From NCBI RefSeq assembly GCF_003945595.2, contig NW_024104317.1, forward strand, positions 930,001-994,000: a stretch of DNA of 64,000 nucleotides. The letters are read 5' to 3'. The notes beneath the pieces are model-generated. The model saw nothing but the letters and a program-made list of their open reading frames with translations, had not been told where the DNA came from and did no database searches. Within the stretch, counting starts at the first letter, position 1, and every line of letters starts with the position of its first letter. The translations under genes and the position numbers were made by a program. Origin of the DNA: Pipra filicauda. Taxonomy: Eukaryota > Chordata > Aves > Passeriformes > Pipridae. Shown here one piece after another: positions 21,765-34,016 of the stretch.

Positions 21765-24035
21765 TGGGTACTCTTCCCTTCTCCCAGTGCAGGAAAGTGG
21801 AAATTCAGGCTGTATGCCCAAGACTTGGAGGAGCCTGTCAGCTCCAAATCTCAGTGCTGGAGACTAGATGTCCCTACGGCCAATAGTGACACACAATCTT
21901 GATCGGATTCTTTTAGCCTCAACTTTTCTTGGAGGTTTTGTGAAGATGAACAGAAAGAGGAGACAGCTCTGAAAACAAGTGGTTCATCCCTGGGGGATGT
22001 CTAAGCAGCAGCCAGACACCCTTGGTGTTTGGTTCCTGTCACCTGTAATGAGTACAGGAGAAGGAGCTCCTGCAGGGAATGATGCAGAAGAGATGGGTGA
22101 AAGCTCAGGCTGCCACAAGCTGTGGCACCGGTCCCTGCACTGCTGAACCTCCCTGGTGCCTGAATGCAGGGCCAGCACCCACACCCACCAGAGAGCTGTT
22201 GGAAGAGCTACAGGGCAGGGGATGTGCTGCTACACCAAAACGTTTCTGAGGCAGGGCTGCTGGAAGGAACCACAGGGAAAGAGGGAGCAGACAGAGCAGG
22301 CAGCTAATTGTGAGGAGCGAAATACATAGGTAAGATAAAAGAGAATGTTTGCATTGTCTGAAATCTCCAGGCCATCCCAGGTTTGCCTCCAGCTGTTTGG
22401 TGAAAAGCCCTTTCCAGCCTTTGAGAAGGTCACGGTTAGTCTGGAATCAAATGAAACGAGCAAGCGAAGGCGAGGGAGGAAGGCATGAAACCAGCTCCTT
22501 TGACTTTTGGGAGGACTGGGAAACTTGTAAATGCAATTGCTGGTGGTAGTGATGTAGCACTGGGATTGCCACAGCTTTTGCATGACAGTACAGAGAGACA
22601 CCCCACCTAAGGCTGGAGCTGATCCAGTCTCTAGAGGGAAGAACCCATGGCCTGAATACACAAAACAGGAGTGGAAACGGGCAAGAGGTGACTTTCCCAC
22701 AGGCAGAGTGGGGCAGAGCTGGAGCTGCTGTCGCCTCAGTGTGTCCAGGCCATCAGCTACCTTGCCCTGAGGCAGGCTCAGGGCTCAGCTGTATAAACTT
22801 GTGGAGACCTGGGCAAGAGCTGGATGAGCACAAAGAGTCCTTGGGAGCATAGTGTGCCATGTGTGGGGTAGCCTGGCAAGGCTTTGAGACATGACAGTGG
22901 GGCCAAGACTGGGCAGCGTGGTGTCACTACCAGCTCACTCAAGTCTTTGTCCCTGCTGCTGAACAGAGTACCTTGGCACGTGGAAGTGGAACACTGCAGT
23001 CCTTCTTAAGCCTCAGCCTGGGAGTTTCCCCCAGGACAGAGGAAGGGGGTGGCAGGCAAAGGTAGGACCATCCCCAGCCTCTGCCTTCTTCCCACCAAGC
23101 TGGGCCATGGTAGGATGCAGCAGGGACTGGGATGTGCCTGTCCTTGGTTTGGGCTCCTGAAGTTGCTGAGGCTTTATGGGAATGAGCATCACAGCCTCTG
23201 CAGGGTTGGGACACTGATGTTATCACAAGGGAGGGTTCACCTCAGCAGGGAGGTGAGGAGCACCCCCCACTAACCCAGTCCCACAGCCACTGCTCCAGGC
23301 CCTCTGCCAGCTCTGTGGGATGGAGGCCCTGCTGGAGGCAAGCTGGGAACCACCTGGACTGATCCAGCAGACAGGGCAATGCCGGTCACACCACACTGTG
23401 AATCACCAGCCCTGGTGTGCTCCCAGATCCTTCACTCGGCCGGAGCCAGGTACACCTGGGTACACCTCTCATTTCCCGACACAGGGGCCTTTCCCTGAGC
23501 AAGGGCAGGGGCTGTAAGTCTCCTGGCTGCAAGGCAGGGCTAAGAGCAACTTGGACTGCCAAAGCCCTGGGAGATATTCTCCTGGCCCTCGAACCTGCAA
23601 AGTGTTTCCATGGTCTTGGGAGCTCAGACCCCAAGCCTTCCCCCATGTGTGGGATGAGGCTCTGAAGTCAGCACAAATTCAGAAAAAGTACCACATGCAC
23701 ATGAACAGAAGCTCATGTGAGGGCAAACCTTGCCTATAAAGAGGGCTCTGACCGTGGGCAGCTGCTCCTTCACTGCCATCCCAGGGAGTGTGTAGCAAGA
23801 CCCTTTCCCTCCTGCACCAGGAGCTCATTTCACACCTCTCCCAGTGCTCTGCCAGGCTGCCTCAGCACCCACCAGCGAACTGGGACACTGCCAACCCCCA
23901 GCACCCCCTGCCTGACTCCCTGGGCAAGCTGGCCAGCCCACCTGGGAAGTGAGGCTGGTGTCTGGCAGGAGCAAATGTGCTGCTCTCCTGGCTCCAATGC
24001 TTCCTCAGAGCACCAATACTGGCCCCATGTTCATC
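21765..24035. other. intergenic, nothing recognised
   Basis: Moderate-GC unique sequence. No exon or repeat was recognised. Confidence 0.45.
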
Positions 24036-24039
24036 TCAC

Positions 24040-24640
24040 CTGCGCTCGGGGGAGCGCTGAGGGACGCGAGGGGAGGTGGGGCAGTGCGAGGAGATGCCCG
24101 TGCCGCGGGCAGGGAGTGCGGGCTGCTGGGCACCGCGCCGCGGGCTGGGAAAAGCCGGGCAGGCAGAGGGGAGCCAAACCCCCGGGGAAAGCTTGGATCA
24201 GCGCCTGTCCCGGGGTGTTAAGCAGCTCGCACAAAGCTCCCTGAGCCCAGGCTGGCTCTGCCCCCTCCACTGCCTTCTCCCTCTGCGGGCAGGGCTGGTG
24301 CCAACGTCGGAACCTGCTAATCAGTAGTTACAGCAGCCGCAGCCTCCCTCAAGCCTCCCAACCTCCCTCCCTCCCTCCCCTCCCTCCCGCCTTGACTGCC
24401 GGCCAAGCGCGGCCGAGCCTGCCGGCGCAGGAATGTGTGAGAGCCATGTGTCACTTCTCCAGACTGTGGGAAAGTGCTGCTCCAGTGAACTCACAGCAGC
24501 TGCCCTGCCCCAGCCCCAGCCCCGGCCCCGGCCCCGGCCCCGGAACAGGAGCTGGGCTGGCCGCCCTGGGACGCCGGTGCACTCCGGCTCCGCTCCCCTC
24601 GGCGCGGGTCCCCTGCCAGCCCCCAGCCCCGTGGGTGACA
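24040..24640. promoter_or_regulatory. CpG island about 22 kb upstream of HES1
   Basis: CpG-dense in two parts split by a CCTCC-rich tract near 24340-24390. A strong RBPJ-type core TGTGGGAA lies at 24465-24472 and a TGTGAGAG word near 24435. No coding frame of known type was found. It could be a distal Notch-responsive element or a lncRNA promoter. Confidence 0.5.
24503..24542. repeat. CCCCGG/CCCCAG simple repeat
   Basis: About six 6-base units. The G-rich minus strand could form a G-quadruplex. Confidence 0.8.
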
Positions 24641-24644
24641 AAGA

Positions 24645-25545
24645 ACATCTGAGCCCCCAGTGCCTGCCACGGCCTCCACGGTGGGGAAGGAAGGGCTGCT
24701 GACCTGTTTTTCCTTTAGAAACAGTTGCTTCTCCCCACCTTTATGTGGTCTTTTTTTTTTTCTTTTTCCCCTCAATGAAGTGCGTGGGGTGCTGAGAACA
24801 GGAGCAGCCAGGGAGCCAGGAGCTGCCCCTATGCCATGCTCGCACCACCTGGCACTTGTACAAGACTCTTTGTCTTCAAAGCCCTGGGCAGACAATGGCC
24901 TCTTTCAGGCTGTGCGGTGCCTGGAGCCGGCCAGGGCCCTGGCTGTGGTCAGTTTGCCTGGTGTGGGCTTGTCCCTGGCTCCAGCACTGGACATGCCTGC
25001 TCCCATCTGCAAGGGAAGGCAGGAGATGCAGGATGCTGGGGGCAACGCTCCTGAACCCACATCCCAGCTCCTGGGGGAGTGGCAAGCCCCTTCCTCCTTT
25101 CTAGCATCCTCCTTGCCCACTGCAGCCCTTTTGGGAATGGCACTGACCATCAGCATGGTATCTCCTGGAGGAGCTTGGCACTGGAGCCCCAGCGTGGCCC
25201 TCAGCTCTGTGTGGAGGGGTTGGCTGCCTCGCTGTGGGAGCCCCCACACCGCCAGCTCTAAACTCACACAAAAGCAAGACCAAGCTGAATAGAGGGAGGG
25301 GAACAGCCTGTCCCCTTTTTCCCCCCAGGCCCCTGCCAGGGGATTAATTGCCGACCCAGGGAGCAGGAGATCCAGGCCAGGGCTTGGCAGGAGGGCAGCA
25401 CTGAAGCAGCATGTTCAATGGCTGGCTGGTGCCCCCATGCCTGCTGCCAGCCCTCCCCGGCTTCCTCCTTGCCTTGCTGGCCCCAGCCGACCAGGCTCTA
25501 CAGCCAACCACCTATTTCTGCCCTCATTTTCATCTCCTTCTCCTA
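24645..25545. other. intergenic, nothing recognised
   Basis: GC-moderate sequence. Overlapping open frames on both strands have no family signature. Confidence 0.45.
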
Positions 25546-25549
25546 AGCC

Positions 25550-25640
25550 TGCCATGGGCTCTCATTAAAGCTGCTTGCTGGGGACTCATTAACTTGGCAG
25601 GCTCAGTGAACTCGGATCAATTAAAATAAAGCTCCTTAGC
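25550..25640. promoter_or_regulatory. candidate conserved non-coding element
   Basis: Compact block with CTCATTAAAGCTG, CTCATTAACTTGG and ATCAATTAAAATAAAG, three homeodomain-type sites in 80 bases, within plain GC-richer DNA. Confidence 0.33.
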
Positions 25641-25644
25641 TTCT

Positions 25645-27395
25645 CTACCCTCTGCTTTTCTGCAGTGCTGCCCTGCTCTCCTACTCCTGTCCACATCCAA
25701 GACTAGGTAGAGCAAGGACAAGTCCCCAACCTGCAGTGTGTCCTGGAGGTGTACCATCAGTCCCAGGTCCATCTCTGCCATAGCTCCAGGTTAGCACCAG
25801 TGACAGGGCACTCTCCCTGTTCTCAGGGAGTAGGGTTGGTAAGAACCTCTTCCAGGGGAAGCCACAGCTCCCACCAGGGTGACGGAGGTATTTACAATGT
25901 CACGAGGTAGGATGGCTGCAGTCTGGAATTGTGCTGTCAACGTGCCCTTAGCCCCTGCTAGCACAGCTGGCCTCAGTGCTCCTTGCTGGGTCCAGTGCTG
26001 ACCTTTTCCCTGCAGACTCCAAACAACATCTCCCACCTGGTCCCCCTAAAGTAAGAGCAGTGCTCAGGAGCAGAGCCAGCTCCCCAGGCCCTGTGGTGCC
26101 CGGGATATGTTGCTTGGCTGACAGTTACTCTTGGACACCCAATTCACCTGAGACTTGATTCCACACCTCTTGCTATATTTAGTCAAATGTTAAGATGGGT
26201 TCATTGCCAATGATAGCTTTAAGGCGTGAGAAGAGAGAGAGAGTTGCTCCTTTTTCACCAAAAAAATTGCTTCGATGCCCTGCAGTCAGTGGAGAGCTGG
26301 AATATCCCTGATACTGCCTTACCCTTGACTTCTTCATGACTCCAGTCAGCATGTGGTGCACCCTTTGCTATTTCAGAAACCTTTGGAGAGTGATGATGAC
26401 TACCTGGTCAGAGCTACACAGTTTCAGAAGGACAGGCAGAAGCAGAGCTCAGGCTTTCACCCTCTTCTAAATCTCTTGTCCACGACCAAACAAATCAAAG
26501 TTCTAATAAAAATTAACTTGGAGTCTTTCCTAGGTTGCATGCGTGCAAACTGGAAATCTGCTGCTGACAGACAGACGATGATATGAATGGGTACAGAATG
26601 AGGCCTTGGGGTGTTAGAGACCATTGGCCAAGCCAAACATTGGATGCTCCAAGGCTCTGGGAAAACTCCGACCCAGGCACTGACTGGACAGGGTAGCTCG
26701 GTCTTATCTCTGCAAACTGAGGACAGCAGAGTGGCCTCTCTGGCCCTCAACCGTGGATGACCTCCAGCACAGTGAGAAAATCTGGAGCTCCAGCACCCCA
26801 CTGTCACCTTTTTCACTGCCTGGCCACAACTGTGATGGCTCACAGCCTTTCTCACTGCAAGGACAACCTCCAATGTGTCACCTGCAGCATAGCCAGGCTG
26901 TGTCCCCCCTCACAGCAAAGGCAGATCCTGATTGCAAGCTGTGCCTGCCACTCTGCTACTTACCTGTAAATACCCCCACACGGCCTCTCAAGTGGAGAAA
27001 ATATTTGATGTCAGCATTAGGTTTAGATCTAAACTCCTTACCTGAAAGCCCTTGACATGGGACAACTCGCATGAGGAGGAACTGTGCTTGGAAGCTCAGG
27101 ATGAGCAGCTTCTCCTTGCCAGAACTGAGCAAGAAAAGCAAACAGTTTCTGCAACCCTTCTCTGGTTCAGGTTTTGTTACACTTTTCAAACACATCAGTC
27201 AAATCTTTCCAAGGCTTACAAGCTCAGTTCCAAATGAGCCTTGGCCTTACTGACACTCCACAGAGGGCTGATTGCACTGGCAGGAGGAAACATGGAGTGT
27301 GAGGTTTAATGAGCCCTTTGCTATGGCAGCACGTCATCTCTGTAGTGCTGGTCCAGGTCCCTTTTAAAGGCAGACTGGGCTCCCCTTGTCACTCT
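25645..27395. other. intergenic, nothing recognised
   Basis: No gene or mobile element was recognised. Confidence 0.45.
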
Positions 27396-27399
27396 GCCC

Positions 27400-27520
27400 C
27401 TCCCCAGTGAGTCACTGGAGCGTGTATCATACATGTACATAAGTGCTAATGAGCATGTTTATGTCCTGGGTATATTTGCTGGGCAACATTTGACTCTCAC
27501 AGGTAGCAAAAGTGGGAAGA
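27400..27520. promoter_or_regulatory. candidate conserved non-coding element
   Basis: Short AT-rich island with TGAGTCACTGG (AP-1-like), CATACATGTACATAAG and GCTAATGAGCATG. Low-confidence compositional call. Confidence 0.28.
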
Positions 27521-27524
27521 GTGA

Positions 27525-28870
27525 ATTAGTTTTCTTAAACCTCCCCTGTGTTCATGGAGGAGCCCAAAAGCACCCAGGGTCACCAATGTACCATCAGTGA
27601 TCAGCTCTTCCTGGCCTAGCTGGGCAGAGCCATCCCATGGGAAAGGAAATGGCTGTGTCCTGGTATCTGTGGAAAGCAGCCTGCAATGTCAGCTGAAGGC
27701 TCAGAAATTAGGGGCAAGGAGAAGGCAGATGATGGGTAGTTTGTTGTTTCATAATTGAGGAGTTTGGGGGTGCTAGAGGTTGTTGGGAGCTCTAAAGACA
27801 AATTAACCACTTTCCAAAATTCCTTCTCAGAAGACGTGTAAGTGCTTTCTTAGCAGTAACACCCATCCCCTACCAGCGCACTAAGAAATCGTGCACTGTG
27901 CATGCAAGGGCTGAGCTACAGCACACATATATGGTGGAGCTGCTGGCTACCCCAATCCCACTTCTCTCCGGTCTCGGTGCTGGGGTGCTCCCGGACACCT
28001 CCTTTGTGTGTGGAGCCAGGGCTCCCCCCGTTCTGCTGGAGGTGTCACAGTGCAGCCTGACCCTGTTTCCAAAGGCACAACTGCAGCAGCATGGAGCACA
28101 TCCCCACAGCTCCCTCCCTTTCAGCCAGCTGGGAGGCAGCAGGTTTGGCAGTCAGGGCAACAAAAATACCGACAGGGAATTGCCAGCAGGCCGAGGGGTG
28201 CGACAGCTTCCCCTCTGCTCTGACCTTAGCTGCTGAGCGCTCACGGGGCCCATCGGGATAACGTTTCTCCTCGCTGCTGATCCCTGCTTAGCGGGCACAT
28301 TGCTGGGATGGCAGAGCCACCCTGACCTCTCAACACCCAACACGGCCCACGGCTCAAATTCGGGGCACCTGCTGCCATAAGGCAGCTCAGGAAACCTGGC
28401 CAAGGGGCTGTCACAGCTTGTGGGGGGCTCAAACCCTCTGAGAGCAGATCCTGAACTGCCATGCGCAGCATGTGGAGTACAAGGGATGGCAAGCAGGAGA
28501 GCAGATCCCACAGCCCCTTGGCTATCCCAAACTTGCAAAAACCAGGAGCCCAGTGAGACACTCATGAGTGCTCAGTAGGTTATGGGGATCCTGCACCCAG
28601 AGACAGAGGTACCACCTCTCCCAGCCCCCATGCTGGGTTGCTGTCTCCAAGGGGCAGGTCTTGTCCCCACACCAGGAGAAAGGGACTGTTGTTCCCCAAC
28701 ACCACAGGTTTCCCCAGTGTCAGCACTATGACATCATGAGCCACTTGTCACCTCTGGCCCAGGGAGGGGTTTGGGGATCACCATCGCTCTCCCACCAAGA
28801 CAAGGGAGGAGCAGGATGCTGTGACAAGCACCCAACCCTGCCAAGTCCTGGGAACTCTTGCCACTTTGGT
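27525..28870. other. intergenic, nothing recognised
   Basis: No gene or mobile element was recognised. Confidence 0.45.
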
Positions 28871-28871
28871 G

Positions 28872-28940
28872 GGAGGGACTTTGGCTGAACTGGTCAAAAA
28901 AAAAAGGAGGGACTTTGGCTGAACTGGTCAAAAAAAAAAA
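28872..28940. repeat. two-copy tandem duplication, 34-base unit
   Basis: Unit GGAGGGACTTTGGCTGAACT plus TGGTC and an A10 run occurs at 28872-28905 and again from 28906, nearly identical. It looks like a recent slippage duplication. Confidence 0.95.
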
Positions 28941-29205
28941 CATTTTAGCCAGAAATTTTAATTTTTAAAAATATTTCCAACTCTAGTTTCTAATTTAAAT
29001 TTGAAAGGAAAAAACCCAAAAATACTATCTTTAAAAAAAATCTAGTTTTATTCAAATACTACCATGGCAGAAAACAAAAGCCCTTTGCTTGAAATCTTTA
29101 TCCTAAAACCAAATGCTTTCTGTAACAATTACATTTTTAATAAAAAAAAATTTCAACCAAATATAGTTCTTTCATGCTAAACTTTTATTTAGGTCCTATC
29201 TTTAA
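28941..29205. other. AT-rich block, unclassified
   Basis: Strongly A/T-rich with several A runs, no open frame and no recognised repeat family. It may be an old degraded insertion or non-coding spacer. Confidence 0.4.
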
Positions 29206-29209
29206 TCTG

Positions 29210-30685
29210 ACTCCATCCAGGATGGGAGAAAATGGCAATGGTGAGAGTGAGAGCAAGCACAAGGGCTGGGGTGTGGAAGGAAAACCAGGACAGACGGGCT
29301 AGAGCTTGGCTACCTTCAACCAGATACCTCCAGGGGAAGGCAGGGGAGGAGGAAGACTTTAATAACTACTCCTGGGCTCTCTGGAGCATTTCCAGTTTGC
29401 AAATTACCACTGCTTTATTAGGCTCTAACTCAGTCTGCTCCAGAACATTGCTTGCAAAGGCCTTTTTGAAGAAGAGCAGTGGGAAGCGCCCTGGTGTGGG
29501 GCTCGTGCATGGTCCGTGGTGGCACCATCCAGGGATGGTGCCTGCCCTGGCTTGGGTCCACTCCCCTTTCCCCACCTTTTGCAGGGGAGCAAAATGTGAC
29601 CCCAGGGCTGCTGGACATCCCTGCATTAAGTGCCCTCGTGGCATGATAAATTCCACTTCCAGACAAGAACATGTATTTTATATGAACATATATATATATG
29701 TCTGTATGTTAGTGTGTGTCTGTAGGACCAGGTTTGCTGGAAATCTGGGTCTCTTTGACAGCCTGGGCAGTGATGGCTGGGTGAGGGGCTGAGGAGCCCA
29801 TCCCAACCCAGGCAGGAAGAGTGCCTGAACCTGCTCTGCACTGGGAGAGAGAAGAGGCTGGAAGGACTGTGAAGCCTGTAACACCATCAGAGCTGCCTGT
29901 GTTCACAGCACAGCCCAGCAGCAGCTCAGCAGCCCACATGCCCCCGCCCCCCCCGCCCATCCTGCCGAATAACCTAAAAGCCTCCCAGGCTCCCCTTCCC
30001 AGGCCCGCTGGGTGGAATAGGGTTTTCCAGCACTGTGGGTCTGGGATCACATCCATACCCGGCAGGGAGGTCTGACTTGCACAGACACACATGCACACAC
30101 ATAGCCTGCAGCCCGTGGCAGAGACCTTATGCCAATGGGGAGTGTGCTAGTGGGGTCTGCAGGACCCCAGCCTCCAAAAAACTGCCTCCTCCCTGTAGGA
30201 GCTGAAACAGTAGTCCCTAACTAAAGCATGGCAAGTCCAGTTTTTGACTGAGAGCCCATGAGATTGCCCAAAGAAGAGTTTGACTCAAAACCAGTTCTCG
30301 TTGCCACCCAGAAACATGTCACCCGTGAAAAGTGTATGCTTGGACATTGCCATCCCCAGAGATGCCCTTTTCCTATAAGCTTGACTCCTTGGTTCAAAAC
30401 TGTATGATTTTCATCAAAGGAAAGAAAAAAGGGAGCGAGATTCTACAAGGGGACTAATAAAAAGCAGAAGACTGAAAACTCCTGTTCCTAAACCCAGAAA
30501 AGAGTCAGCCTTGGTTCTTTCTCTCCACACATGGCAGAGAATTCCCGCACCTTCTGAGTTCGCTTCTAAGAATGAAATACTCTGGCAAACAGGGTGAAAG
30601 GAGAGGGTGGAGAAGGGGGAATGAAGAGGATGAATGGGAGGGATCAGCCCTGCTCTTATCTGATGGCTGCTGAGTGAGGCATGAT
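29210..30685. other. intergenic with minor AT/TG repeats
   Basis: Small (AT)n at about 29688-29699, then TG-rich sequence, and C-runs near 29942-29957. No gene was recognised. Confidence 0.45.
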
Positions 30686-30689
30686 GAAT

Positions 30690-30790
30690 TCCCCAGCAAC
30701 AGGTCTGTTTTGTCAGGAGGCCTCTTATCAGATGGCACAAGCTCAGTGGTCTGGCCGTGACCATTAATCACCCATCAGCAGCTCGCCTCC
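30690..30790. promoter_or_regulatory. candidate conserved non-coding element
   Basis: Contains CTTATCAGATGGCAC (E box CAGATG beside a GATA-type word) and GACCATTAATCACC. Confidence 0.3.
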
Positions 30791-30794
30791 AAAG

Positions 30795-32980
30795 ACAAAA
30801 GTTTTCCCCCTCCTTTTCCCTCTTGGCCCCAGACCCTGCTCCCAAAAGCTGCAGGAAGAAACTTCCACCCCGCCAGGGCTCTCGCTCCCAAAGGAGTGCA
30901 GGAGATGGCCCTGTGCTGGGGATGCTGGAGACCCCAGTATCCTTCAGATAAGGGAATGGAAGAGGGTGGGAGGCGTGACAGAGCAAACCACCCCAGCCCC
31001 ATGAGTCCTCTCCCCCTGCCTGTGTTGAGTGCCAGGGACACAGTGGCAGGGACATACTACCAGGACCTGCTGGTGTCCATCCCTGAGCTGGAAGGAGCAG
31101 TATGGGCTGGAACAGCGGGGTAATGGGGCACTCCAGGCTTACCTACGGCCCCCTTTGCCTCACCTCTGCCAGCACAGCTGAAGCTGCAGAGCCTGTGGCA
31201 CAGCATCACTGACACCAGGGGCTTTGGGGAGCAAGTTTGGGGGCCAGTTTGGCTCCCCCACCAAACCAGGGGCCTGGCACCCCCCTCGCCTGTGCTCCCT
31301 AATCCCCAGCCGTCCTCTCTGCACAGCTGCTGCCGGCTGCTGGGATCTGCACAAGGCTCTCACCTCACTCTGTTTTCACATGGTGCTTGTCTGCAGTGTT
31401 CTGCAAGTTGACCTCTGGTAAGCCCCTTTTTATTTCATAACCTGTCTTTCCTGGGTTAGCTGGGACTCAGGAGTGCAGATGGCCCCCGCCCCAGGGTGTT
31501 GGGGTACAGGAGCAGCTGCAGCTTTGCAGTCATGAGAAGCAACTTTAATGCAAAGCAATTTCTTGGAGCAAAGGGAGAAGATGCAAATGTCCATATGTGT
31601 CATCTCATAATGTACGTGGGCATATCAGAGCCCTAACATCAGGGTGGCCCCTAAAGGTGGGGGGACGCCTCATGATCAAAGATGTCCCTCTGTCTGACAA
31701 CCTCTCACAGCACCTGGACCTTGCACAGCCCCAGACCCCATGAGGACACCAGAAGGCTGCAACCCTGCAGGGCTGCAAACTGCTCTGGCCGTGAGACTGT
31801 CCCCATGTGTCACTATGATGGCAGACTGGAGGGAAATGCTGGATATCAGCTCAAACATGGACATAGATCAAATCCAAGCAGGGGTAACCAGTGTTTCTGA
31901 GGCATGCAGGAATGAGGGTGGTGTTTGAGAGATGAGGGAGGCCAGGGGACAGGAAAGAGGGGGATACTCCGTCCCATCTGGCCATAGGCATCTGAGCGGG
32001 ACCAAGAGTGATTGGAGTCCAGCTTTTCTGAGCTGGAGGAGTGACTGATCCACTGAGACACCTCCATGCAGCATGCTGCTGAACCTTTAAGACCTTCCAT
32101 AGGCTTGGAGCATGCAGTGGTGAGGTTGTGCATAGGAGGCAGATGGGGCTGTGTTTGGGGTCACACTGTCTGGAAGCAGAGCAGGAGAGCTCCTGCTCCA
32201 GTGCTCTGCAGGATGCAACAGGAGTGAGATGTCTGCCCCTGGCCCTGGCTGCAGCAGGACTGCAGGCTGGAAAATTTCTGTCAGGAGGAGAAAGGAGGGG
32301 GTTGGTGTCAGGAGCTGTCAGAGGGGGAATGGTGTACTCTTACCTCCCTCCACAGCCGCGCCAGGGCTGCCAGAGGAGCCGTCTGCGTGCTTCGGGTCTG
32401 GTGCCATCAGCATATGGGTGACATTTGTCCCTTGGTCATGCTTTCCCCATGCCCAGATGGTGCAAAGTCCTTGCTGTCCCCGTGTCAGCTGAGGCACGGG
32501 ACAGGGATGCCAACTCGGCGGCTGACACTGAAGCCAGGCAGGTGGGGGAGTGCAGGCAGGGGGTTGCCACGTGTGGCTCCTGTTTCAGGGAGCTGAGCAC
32601 ATTCCCTCTCCCTGGGAGATTTTAAACCTTGCTGTCTCTTTTCACAAACGGGCCAGACAAGGTGCTTCTGCCCCCCTGACAGTATTTTTTCTTCTCCCTT
32701 TTCCATGCAATCTCACATGGGCCACTCTGGGATAGGATTTATTGTCACCTTTAATGGGGGGTTACTGCCAGAAAACCCATACTGGAAAAGCAACAGTCTT
32801 CTACCCAGGGTCTGACTGGAGGTGAGGTCCATCACTGTGCGGTGGCAATCTGTTTGCTCAGCTTCTGGAGCATCCTGGATTGTGCCAGTGAGGCCAGCAC
32901 TGGGCCCTGCCGTGCCATGCCAATTTGATGTCACAGAGAGGAAAAAAAGCTGTGAATGAGAGTTCATGGTAGTGAGTAAT
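30795..32980. other. intergenic, nothing recognised
   Basis: GC-moderate sequence without a recognisable gene or repeat. Confidence 0.45.
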
Positions 32981-32984
32981 GGAA

Positions 32985-33090
32985 AGCAGTTGTCCCTTGT
33001 AATGCCTGGCCATAAAATGTCAGATAGATGTAAAAGTTATAAATACATCACAGAGCAAATAATTACGGTGCAGTGCTATCTCCTTGCTTC
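32985..33090. promoter_or_regulatory. candidate conserved non-coding element
   Basis: AT-rich with GGCCATAAAATGTC, AGTTATAAATACATC and GCAAATAATTACGG; HOX/homeodomain-like content. Confidence 0.33.
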
Positions 33091-33094
33091 AGGA

Positions 33095-33805
33095 GAGTTG
33101 CTGACCTCCCCAGGCATCTCCCAGCCCTGGTAGAGGAGCCAATAGCAACTTGAGGGGGAGAGCTAAATGTGTGCAAACTCCTTTTGCTGGCAGTTTGAGT
33201 GGCTGCTGGTGCTTGCAGGGGGTCTCAGACCTGTCCAGTGCATTGCTGAGTCTCATGGGTTAGATATCTGAGTATGTGGTGGTGTTGAAGGACAGTCTGT
33301 GCCCTGTTGGTGTGATTAGCTAGGTAAGAGCCAAGGGCAGATATATGCCCAGCTGCACTGACCCTGGGAAGCAGCAACTGAGGACACAGACCGTAAGATT
33401 TTAGGGGGAGGATGTTCTAATGGCAGGGAATTTCTCAACATGTGGGAGGAACAGCCTCCTCTCAGCTATACAGCCGACCACCATGGATAGGGGTATTCTA
33501 GTACCTCCCAGTGAACCATATTGAAGGAGGAACAGGAAAAGTCCAGAAGATGCCCATTCCAGCCACCACTATGCAAGTGGCACTGGCACAGCTGTCTGGA
33601 CAAGGACTTAGAAGGTGCAGCATCCCCTCAGTACCAAACCAATGCAGCATTCAAAAAGCAAGGGGCCGTGTGGATGCTCAGGAGCAGCATCCAGAGCAGG
33701 GTCCTGCAGAGGACCAGCACAGACAGAGGGGCTTGGTACATTGCCCTCAGTGCCAAGAAATTACCCTCCAATCACTTGCCACTGTGGTGGGATGCCAGAA
33801 TTTCC
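33095..33805. other. intergenic of uncertain origin
   Basis: Holds two overlapping plus-strand open frames (from 33511 and 33521, about 100-130 codons) that resemble no family I recognise. Being next to mobile-element fossils, it may be part of an old insertion. Confidence 0.35.
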
Positions 33806-33808
33806 CAT

Positions 33809-33852
33809 ATATATATATATAGGTATATATGTAAATATATATATATATATAT
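33809..33852. repeat. (AT)n microsatellite
   Basis: Alternating AT tract broken by GGT and GTAA, directly against the 3' end of the SINE. Confidence 0.9.
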
Positions 33853-33962
33853 CACAGAATCACATAATATTCTGAGTTGGAAGGGACCCACAAGAATCAT
33901 TGAGTCCAACTCTTAAGTGAATGGTCCATATAGGGATCGAACTCACAACCCTGGTGTTATCA
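33851..33962 (-). mobile_element. tRNA/CR1-chimeric SINE, TguSINE1-like, 5'-truncated
   Basis: Read on the minus strand, the 5' part (GATAACACCAGGGTTGTG, then GAGTTCGATCC) matches the anticodon-loop side and B box of a tRNA-Ile-type head. It then runs into a CR1-type tail (GTGGGTCCCTTCCAACTCAG) and ends with GTGATTCTGTGAT. A tRNA-Ile head on a CR1 tail is the layout of TguSINE1, known from passerine birds. The A-box half is missing; the truncation lies within the anticodon region and abuts (AT)n. Confidence 0.8.
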
Positions 33963-33997
33963 TATATATGTATATATATACACACACACACACACAC
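33962..33997. repeat. (AT)n(CA)n compound microsatellite
   Basis: AT alternation followed by CA alternation between the truncated SINE head and the gypsy-type fossil. Confidence 0.9.
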
Positions 33998-34016
33998 TCT
34001 CACACATCTATACATG

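Noticed and set aside
33511..33916. Open frames upstream of the SINE as the missing gypsy RT/RNase H
   Set aside because: No RT or RNase H motif was found in either frame, so the link to the fossil at 34017 is unsupported.
33915..33962. tRNA gene on the minus strand
   Set aside because: Only the anticodon-loop side and B box are present and they run straight into a CR1 tail, so it is a SINE head, not a tRNA gene.
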